Below, piece after piece: positions 5,769 through 10,073 of a stretch of 10,073 bases of DNA. The position numbers and the translations under genes are program-made. Source of the DNA: Nitrospirota bacterium (lineage in GTDB: Bacteria; Nitrospirota; CAKKRA01; 9FT-COMBO-42-15); the NCBI GenBank assembly GCA_016214425.1, contig JACRON010000025.1, positions 1 through 10,073 of the forward strand, given 5' to 3'. Each line of letters opens with the position of its first letter. The first letter of the stretch is position 1. The notes beneath the pieces were generated by a model, which worked only from the letters and a program-made list of their open reading frames with translations, searched no databases and was not told the origin of the DNA.

Positions 5769-6143
5769 TTAAGCCTCTTTCTTCTTTCCACCTATGGTCT
5801 TCTTTGGTCCCTTTCTGGTTCTCGCATTTGTCCTTGTCCTCTGTCCCCTTGCTGGAAGACCGCGCCTGTGCCTCAATCCCCTGTATGCGCCTATATCCAT
5901 AAGCCGCTTGATATTCATAGATACATCGCGGCGCAGGTCGCCTTCTATTTTATAATTATTCTCAATAATCTCCCTCAGCTTGATAATCTCGTCTTCCCTG
6001 AGGTTTTTAATCCTTGTATCCGGACTTACATTTGCCTCTTTTAATATCTTCTGTGCAGTAGGCCTGCCGATGCCGTAGAGATATGTAAGCCCTATCTCCA
6101 CCCTTTTATTAACTGGTAATTCAACGCCTGCTATCCTTGCCAA
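5769..6143 (-). CDS. rpsM: 30S ribosomal protein S13
   Basis: S13 sits in the 30S head, where it forms intersubunit bridges with 23S rRNA and L5, and its basic tail reaches toward P-site tRNA. The 124-residue product is of normal length. Seen: MARIAGVELPVNKRVEIGLTYLYGIG at the N-terminus, the helix-two-turn-helix region (RPTAQKILKEANV), RDVSMNIKRLMDIGAYRGLRHRRGLPARGQRTRTNARTRKG, and a Lys-rich tail. The start is TTG at 6143: GGAGGT (6148-6153) lies four bases upstream, and the conserved N-terminus begins exactly there. It is the first gene of the alpha operon and is preceded by a 97-base gap containing a palindromic repeat with a T-run. Confidence 0.97.
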   Translation of the reverse strand: MARIAGVELPVNKRVEIGLTYLYGIGRPTAQKILKEANVSPDTRIKNLREDEIIKLREIIENNYKIEGDLRRDVSMNIKRLMDIGAYRGLRHRRGLPARGQRTRTNARTRKGPKKTIGGKKKEA

Positions 6144-6147
6144 GTTT

Positions 6148-6153
6148 ACCTCC
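6148..6153 (-). promoter_or_regulatory. Shine-Dalgarno supporting the TTG start of rpsM
   Basis: GGAGGT on the minus strand lies 4 bases before TTG at 6143. It immediately follows the T-run of the upstream hairpin, so a terminator-like fold and ribosome loading would be close together. Confidence 0.8.
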
Positions 6154-6157
6154 CTTT

Positions 6158-6228
6158 AAAAAAACAGTTTGGCGTTTTCAGTTCGGAGTTCGGAGCACCT
6201 AATTCACCGAACTCTTAACGCCGAACTC
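6158..6228 (-). terminator. Nested palindrome with T7 run between rpmJ and rpsM (attenuator or terminator candidate)
   Basis: The transcript carries two tandem GAGTTCGG copies (6221-6228 and 6207-6214) facing two tandem CCGAACT copies (6187-6193 and 6180-6186). It also has GGCGTT (6217-6222) complementary to AACGCC (6171-6176). Seven T residues (6158-6164) follow the stem after a 6-base gap. The tandem GAGTTCGG words also look like a dispersed intergenic repeat. The fold is convincing. Whether it terminates, attenuates or is merely a repeat cannot be told from sequence. Confidence 0.5.
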
Positions 6229-6240
6229 AAAGCTCTATCT

Positions 6241-6354
6241 TTAACCCTGCCTCTGTTTATGACGGGGATTTTCACAAATGATTCTTACTACACCTTTCCT
6301 TTTTACCACTTTGCATTTTACGCAAATCGGTTTTACTGATGACCTTACCTTCAT
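6241..6354 (-). CDS. rpmJ: 50S ribosomal protein L36 (zinc-binding form)
   Basis: L36 is the smallest 50S protein and binds 23S rRNA near the base of the L7/L12 stalk. The 37-residue product begins MKVRSSVKPICVKCK and ends CENPRHKQRQG. It has the full zinc-ribbon ligand set: Cys11, Cys14, Cys27 and His32, the C+ form. The ATG at 6354 has AGAGGAT upstream, overlapping the infA stop. It lies 11 bases after infA and before rpsM, the usual place. Length, ligands and context make the call firm despite its small size. Confidence 0.96.
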   Translation of the reverse strand: MKVRSSVKPICVKCKVVKRKGVVRIICENPRHKQRQG

Positions 6355-6365
6355 ATTATTATCCT

Positions 6366-6584
6366 CTATTTAAAGCGATATGTTATCCTTCCCCTTGTCA
6401 GGTCATAAGGCGACAACTCAACTGTCACCTTATCCCCTGGCAGAATTTTTATAAAGTGCATCCTCATCTTGCCTGATATATGGGCAAGAACCTTATGCCC
6501 ATTCTCAAGCTCTACCCTGAACATTGCATTGGGAAGGTTTTCTATTATTTTCCCGCTAACCTCTATTGCCTCTTCCTTTGGCAT
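6366..6584 (-). CDS. infA: Translation initiation factor IF-1
   Basis: IF-1 is a small OB-fold protein that occupies the 30S A site during initiation and helps IF-2 and IF-3 select the initiator tRNA. The 72-residue product is the canonical bacterial length. Conserved stretches are IEVSGKIIENLPNAMFRVELENGH (about 7-30), VLAHISGKMRMHFIKILPGDKV (32-53) and VELSPYDLTRGRITYRFK at the C-terminus. The ATG at 6584 is preceded by GAGGTG about 9 bases upstream. The gene follows map after a 178-base gap filled by a palindromic repeat, and directly precedes rpmJ, as in the conserved map-infA-rpmJ-rpsM order. Confidence 0.98.
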   Translation of the reverse strand: MPKEEAIEVSGKIIENLPNAMFRVELENGHKVLAHISGKMRMHFIKILPGDKVTVELSPYDLTRGRITYRFK

Positions 6585-6620
6585 TCTTTATAACACCTCT
6601 TATTACTGAAGCCCTCTGTT

Positions 6621-6735
6621 GTCATTCCTGCATGTATTTAGCAGGAATCCAGTCTTTTTTAGATTCCCGCTTATCCTCCGCTACTCTGTAGCTACGGAGT
6701 AGCGAAAGATAGCTCAAAAACTCTGCGGGAATGAC
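6621..6735. repeat. GTCATTCCYGC-type long palindromic intergenic repeat
   Basis: Terminal arms GTCATTCCTGC (6621-6631) and GCGGGAATGAC (6725-6735) are inverted with one mismatch. Further copies of the same word, GCAGGAATCC (6641-6650) and AGATTCCCGC (6661-6670), form inner stems. A near-perfect 26-base palindrome (6679-6704) with arms CGCTACTC and GAGTAGCG around GTAGCTAC lies inside. No transposase is present. Such GTCATTCCCGC/GCGGGAATGAC palindromes are common dispersed elements in several environmental bacterial phyla. The repeat fills most of the map-infA gap. Confidence 0.8.
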
Positions 6736-6762
6736 ATAAAGAAGTCGCAATTAAAACTTATA

Positions 6763-7512
6763 TCACAGCTTCGTCAATATCTCCGGCGCATTATCAGTTA
6801 CAACTACTGTATGCTCAAAATGGGCTGAGAGGCTTCCATCCTTTGTTACTGCTGTCCAGTTATCCTCCAGAATCTGTATCTCCCAGCGCCCCATATTTAC
6901 CATCGGCTCTATTGCAAGGGTCATCCCGCTCTTTAATCTCGGCCCCTGGCCTGCCTTGCCGAAATTCGGAATCTGCGGCTCCTCATGCAGGGACTGGCCT
7001 ATCCCATGTCCAACAAAGTCCCTGACAACAGAATAGCCATTCCCCTCAACACAGGCCTGAACTGCATTTGATATATCTGACAGCCTCCTGCCTGCAACTG
7101 CCATCTTTATGCCCTCGTAGAGGGCTGTCTCAGTAATCTTTAAGAGCCTGCTTGCCTCTGTGGAGATATCCCCCACAGGCAGGGTAATTGCTGCATCGCC
7201 ATAGAAACCGTCTATTACAGCGCCTATGTCAATGCTTATTATATCGCCATTCTTTAATACAACCTTATCTGACGGGATTCCATGAACCACCTGATTATTT
7301 ATTGATGCACAGATGGTTGCTGGATAATCCCTGTAACCCTTAAACGCCGGCTTAGCGCCCTTTTTTCTTAAAAACTCTTCAGTAAATTCATCTAACTCTA
7401 AGGTTGTTATTCCCGGCTTAACAAGATTCTTCAATCCCTCCAATACCTCAGCAACAATCCTTCCTGCAAAAGCCATTTTAGCAATCTCTTGCTGGGATTT
7501 CAGAATAATCAT
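6763..7512 (-). CDS. map: Methionine aminopeptidase, type I
   Basis: MetAP removes the initiator methionine from nascent proteins when the second residue is small; it is a cytoplasmic dinuclear metal enzyme. The 249-residue product has the short bacterial type I length. The pita-bread fold ligands are all visible: Asp95 (SIDIGA), Asp106 (FYGDAA), His169 (VGHGIGQ), Glu202 (AIEPM) and Glu233 (HFEHTV). His77 (VVHGIPS) and His176 (LHEEP) match the substrate-binding histidines. The ATG at 7512 is 12 bases after the secY stop, with only a weak purine-rich site in between. In many bacteria adk lies between secY and map; here it is absent. No zinc-finger extension is seen. Confidence 0.97.
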   Translation of the reverse strand: MIILKSQQEIAKMAFAGRIVAEVLEGLKNLVKPGITTLELDEFTEEFLRKKGAKPAFKGYRDYPATICASINNQVVHGIPSDKVVLKNGDIISIDIGAVIDGFYGDAAITLPVGDISTEASRLLKITETALYEGIKMAVAGRRLSDISNAVQACVEGNGYSVVRDFVGHGIGQSLHEEPQIPNFGKAGQGPRLKSGMTLAIEPMVNMGRWEIQILEDNWTAVTKDGSLSAHFEHTVVVTDNAPEILTKL

Positions 7513-7524
7513 TCTTGTATTTTT

Positions 7525-8809
7525 TTATCCTATCCTCCCCTTGATCTTCCCCTTTTTCATAAATCCTTCATAATGCCGTGTTATTAAATGAGACTCAATC
7601 TGCTGTACAGTATCCAATCCGACGCCAATAACAATTAATAGGGAGGTGCCACCAAAATAAAAGGGGACATTCAGATATAATATAAGTATTTCAGGCAATA
7701 CACATATAGCCGCAAGATACATTGCGCCGCCAAAGGTAACCCTTGTCAATATGCCGTATATATAATCCGCAGTCCTCTGTCCAGGCCTTACCCCTGGTAT
7801 AAATCCGCCGTATTTTTGCATATTATTTGCAAGGTCTACTGGATTTAACACAACAGCGGTATAAAAAAAACAGAAAAATATTATCAGTATTGCATATAAA
7901 ATAATATGTATAACGCCGCCTGGTCCAAACTGTTTTGCTATGCTCTGCACCCATGGGATATCTATAAAGCCTGCAACAGTTGCAGGAAACGCCAAAAGCG
8001 ATGACGCAAATATCGGCGGAATAACGCCTGCTGTATTTATCTTTAATGGTATATATGTGCTCTGGCCGCCGTATACCTTTCTGCCGACAATCCTCTTTGC
8101 ATACTGCACATACAATAGCGGCTATTACCACAAACATCATCGCAAGCAATATAGCAATAACCGTGGTCTTTATCTCGCCTGTTTGTGCAAGTCTGATAGT
8201 ATTGGTAATTGCCGAAGGAAGCTGCGCAACAATGCCTGCAAATATAATGAGGGATATGCCATTCCCAATCCCCCTTTCAGTAATCTGCTCGCCAAGCCAC
8301 ATTATAAAGGCTGTGCCAGCAGTCAATGTTATAACTGTCATTATCCTGAATGACCAGCCGGGGCTCTGGACAAATATTCCCTCGCTCATCCCTTCAAGGC
8401 CGATTGCAATACCAGTTGCCTGAATCACGCTGATAACTACTGTTCCGTATCTTGTATATTGTATAATCTTTTTTCTTCCTGCTTCGCCCTCCTTTGCAAG
8501 CGCCTGCAGATGCGGCCATGCAACAGTAAGAAGCTGCAAGATAATAGATGCGCTGATATAGGGCATTATACCAAGGGCAAATATTGACAACTTTGAAAGG
8601 GCGCCGCCGGAAAACATGTCAAAGAAGCCCATGAGCGCCCCGCCCTTTTCAGTAAGAAAGCGGCTTAATGCCTCATTATTTATGCCGGGTGTCGGTATAT
8701 GGGCGCCAACGCGGTAGACAGCAAGCATGGCGAGGGTAAAGAATAACCTTATTCTCAGTTCAGGAATCTTAAGAATATTCTGAAAACTGGAAACCAATCT
8801 TTCAAGCAA
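7525..8809 (-). pseudogene. secY: Preprotein translocase subunit SecY, reading frame broken near 8110
   Basis: SecY is the ten-helix inner-membrane channel through which Sec substrates and SRP-delivered membrane proteins pass. The first part (8809-8111, 233 residues) runs from IPELRIRLFFTLAMLAVYRVGAHIPTPGI through TERGIGNGISL to MMFVVIAAIV, ending in transmembrane helix 6. The rest is in another frame (8109-7525, 194 residues), from VQYAKRIVGRKVYGGQS through NTAGVIPPIFASS to the normal C-terminus. SecY homologues carry about ten residues, usually like FVERGQRRIP, between these parts; here they are missing and one base is left over, which fits a loss of about 29 bases. The start is probably TTG at 8809, one base after rplO, with AGAGGT upstream. 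SecY is essential, so an assembly error or strain mixture is more likely than a true null. Sequences are otherwise intact. Confidence 0.9.
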
Positions 8810-8810
8810 C

Positions 8811-9251
8811 TTAGATTACCTCTGCCTTGCCGCCAGCAGCCTCTATCTTTTTTAAGGCGCTATTGCTAAACTTGTTGGCTTTGATTGTTAAAGGCCCTTT
8901 TAAATCTCCTTCCCCTAATATCTTTAGTCCATCTTTTAATTTGCTTATTACGCCTTTTTCCAAAAGCATATCAGGTGTTATAATATCACTGCTTTTGAAT
9001 TCAGAGAGGTCAGCGAGATTTAATATTGCATATTCCTTTCTAAAGACATTTGTAAAACCCCTCTTAGGCATGCGCCTTTGAAAAGGCATCTGCCCGCCTT
9101 CAAAGCCCGGCCCCTTAGGCCCTCCTGCACGGGCATTCTGGCCTTTATGCCCCTTGGTTGCAGTCTTGCCATGCCCTGAACCAGGGCCCCTGCCTATCCT
9201 CTTTTCCTTTTTCCTTGCACCTTTTGCAGGTGATAATTCATTTAATCTCAT
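8811..9251 (-). CDS. rplO: 50S ribosomal protein L15
   Basis: L15 is a late-assembly 50S protein that threads a long basic extension through 23S rRNA. I place the start at the ATG at 9251, giving 146 residues, the usual length, with the family N-terminus MRLNELSPAKGARKKEKRIGR. A longer in-frame reading up to 9296 would translate part of an AT-rich repeat and is rejected. Seen: GRGPGSGHGKTATKGHKGQ (20-38), FEGGQMPFQRRMPKRGF (50-66) and the C-terminal AANKF-like strand (IKANKFSNSALKKIEAAGGKAEVI). GGAG occurs 13 bases upstream, a long spacing, inside a GC-rich segment at the repeat edge. The stop is one base from the secY start, so the two are probably translationally coupled. Confidence 0.96.
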   Translation of the reverse strand: MRLNELSPAKGARKKEKRIGRGPGSGHGKTATKGHKGQNARAGGPKGPGFEGGQMPFQRRMPKRGFTNVFRKEYAILNLADLSEFKSSDIITPDMLLEKGVISKLKDGLKILGEGDLKGPLTIKANKFSNSALKKIEAAGGKAEVI

Positions 9252-9268
9252 TATCGTCGCTACGCTCC

Positions 9269-9355
9269 ATTGAAAAATGAAAATTTTAAAGTGCAAATTG
9301 CAAAATTATTTTTTCATTTTGCATTTTTCAATTTGCACTTTTCATTTTGCATTAC
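9269..9355. repeat. AT-rich imperfect palindrome between rpmD and rplO (family copy 2)
   Basis: Perfect 13-base arms AAAGTGCAAATTG (9288-9300) and CAATTTGCACTTT (9329-9341) enclose an inner hairpin of GCAAAAT (9300-9306) and ATTTTGC (9316-9322). The flanks continue with TGAAAA/TTTTCA words. The centre AAAATTATTT...TTCATTTT is shared with the copy before rpsD. It fills nearly the whole 107-base gap and ends by a GC-rich GGAGCGTAGCGACG segment beside the rplO start. No coding content is seen. Confidence 0.7.
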
Positions 9356-9358
9356 CTC

Positions 9359-9541
9359 TCACTTTTCTTCTACATTTAATAAATATGCCACCTTGTTTAC
9401 CATACCCCTTATCTGGGGTGTGTCTTTAAGGACTACTGACTGGTTAGGTCTTTTCAGGCCAAGACCCCTGATAATTGATTTATGCTTCCCTATCTTGCCA
9501 ATAGGGCTCTTTTTAAGTGTAACTGATAGTTCCTTTGCCAT
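9359..9541 (-). CDS. rpmD: 50S ribosomal protein L30
   Basis: L30 is a small 50S protein that binds 23S rRNA domain II. The 60-residue product is the normal short bacterial form. Conserved features: LSVTLKKSPIGKIGKHKSIIRGLGLKRPNQSVVLKDTPQIRGMVNKVAYLL, where the KSxIG, RGLGLK and D/N-x-P-x-x-RGM-x-x-K patterns are typical. The ATG at 9541 has GGAG about 6 bases upstream and lies 15 bases after the rpsE stop. The order rpsE-rpmD-rplO-secY is the conserved end of the spc operon. Nothing unusual is seen within the gene; an AT-rich repeat begins a few bases after its stop. Confidence 0.95.
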   Translation of the reverse strand: MAKELSVTLKKSPIGKIGKHKSIIRGLGLKRPNQSVVLKDTPQIRGMVNKVAYLLNVEEK

Positions 9542-9556
9542 TAATAACTCCGCCTT

Positions 9557-10073
9557 CTATGCATTGCCTGCGTTAGCAGGGTTACTTGCCTCTGCCTTGC
9601 GCCTCAGCTTTGCAATATCCTCTCCCTTTTTTATCCTAAGCAGGCCGTCAAGTGTCGCCCTGACAACATTATTTGGATTACCACTGCCGAGTGACTTGCT
9701 CAATACATTATGGACGCCGACCATCTCCATGATTGCGCGCACAGGGCCTCCTGCAATAATGCCAGTTCCCTCTGATGCAGGCTTTAACAAGACATCTGCT
9801 GCGCCATAATGTCCCATCACCTCAAAGGGTATTGTATTCTTTTTAAGCGGCACTTTTATAATATTTTTCTTTGCATTCTCTATTGCTTTTCTTATTGCCT
9901 CTGGCACCTCTACCGCATTTCCCTTTCCTGTGCCAACATGACCCTGGCCATCGCCAACAACAACAAGGGCGCTGAAGCTGAACCGCCTTCCGCCTTTTAC
10001 AACCTTTGCTACCCTGTTAATGAATATAACCTTATCTTTTAGATTCAGTCCTTCTATGTTAATTCTTTCCAAA
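9557..10073 (-). CDS. rpsE: 30S ribosomal protein S5, 5' end at window edge
   Basis: S5 lies at the 30S mRNA-entry side, where it contributes to decoding accuracy and helicase activity. At least 171 residues are visible. The double-stranded RNA-binding-like N-terminal domain starts with LKDKVIFINRVAKVVKGGRRFSFSALVVVGD (about 11-41); VKGGRR is the loop where spectinomycin-resistance changes occur in other bacteria. Then come GHVGTGKGNAVEVPEAIRKA (44-63) and the C-terminal domain with VLLKPASEGTGIIAGGPVRAIMEMVGV and the DVLSKS-like segment NVLSKSLGSGNPNNVVRATLDGL. A TTG at 10072 could be the start, but only one upstream base is visible, so the true start may lie outside. The S5 core is complete. 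Confidence 0.96.
   Translation of the reverse strand, partial: LERINIEGLNLKDKVIFINRVAKVVKGGRRFSFSALVVVGDGQGHVGTGKGNAVEVPEAIRKAIENAKKNIIKVPLKKNTIPFEVMGHYGAADVLLKPASEGTGIIAGGPVRAIMEMVGVHNVLSKSLGSGNPNNVVRATLDGLLRIKKGEDIAKLRRKAEASNPANAGNA

Noticed and set aside
6621..6735. CRISPR-like or insertion-sequence reading of the map-infA repeat
   Set aside because: The repeated words are inverted and not spaced regularly, and no transposase frame is present; it is a palindromic intergenic repeat.
8095..8125. Programmed ribosomal frameshift in secY
   Set aside because: About ten conserved residues are missing as well as the frame, and no slippery heptamer with a downstream structure is evident at the junction; a deletion or assembly fault explains it better.
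9252..9296. 15-residue N-terminal extension of L15 starting at 9296
   Set aside because: The extension translates part of the AT-rich palindrome; L15 proteins begin at MRLNELSPAKG, which matches the ATG at 9251.
9270..9809. Plus-strand open frame of 179 residues opposite rpmD and rpsE
   Set aside because: It lies antisense to two certain ribosomal genes and starts inside an AT-rich repeat; composition is that of a shadow frame.
1..10073. A novel defence, secretion or biosynthetic system hidden in the window
   Set aside because: Every sizeable minus-strand gene belongs to a well-known housekeeping family, and no unexplained coding space above 178 bases remains.

Overview
The window is one continuous run of housekeeping genes, all on the minus strand, so transcription runs from right (10073) to left (1). 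It joins two classic bacterial blocks. The right two thirds is the end of the spc operon plus the alpha operon: rpsE, rpmD, rplO, secY, map, infA, rpmJ, rpsM, rpsK, rpsD, rpoA, rplQ. The left third is a signal-recognition and tRNA-modification block: ffh, rpsP, khpA, rimM, trmD. Both end genes are cut by the window edge (rpsE at its 5' end, trmD at its 3' end). No plus-strand gene, tRNA, rRNA, CRISPR array, insertion sequence or phage gene could be supported.

The organism is a bacterium: bacterial-type SecY, alpha subunit, IF-1, Ffh and TrmD are all present. The DNA is moderately AT-rich. S4 and L36 both keep their complete zinc-ligand sets, and several start codons are TTG or GTG behind good Shine-Dalgarno sequences. 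Together with the intergenic palindromes of the GTCATTCCYGC type, this fits an uncultured lineage near Nitrospirota or Desulfobacterota, or similar metagenomic phyla. That placement is a weak inference from sequence style.

Functionally the genes build the ribosome (S5, L30, L15, L36, S13, S11, S4, L17, S16), start translation (IF-1), process nascent chains (methionine aminopeptidase), target and move proteins through the inner membrane (Ffh, SecY), transcribe (RpoA), mature the 30S subunit (RimM, probably KhpA) and keep the reading frame through tRNA m1G37 (TrmD).

The region is mostly ordinary, and I do not see a new biological system. The points worth a second look are these: a frame-breaking loss of about ten conserved codons in secY; no adk between secY and map; four palindromic intergenic repeats, each placed just 5' of a translation gene (two of them the same AT-rich family); a terminator- or attenuator-like fold in front of rpsM; a consensus-like promoter that would make ffh nearly leaderless; and a long Lys/Glu/Ala tail on L17. 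No gap between genes exceeds 300 bases; the largest is 178 bases, between map and infA.
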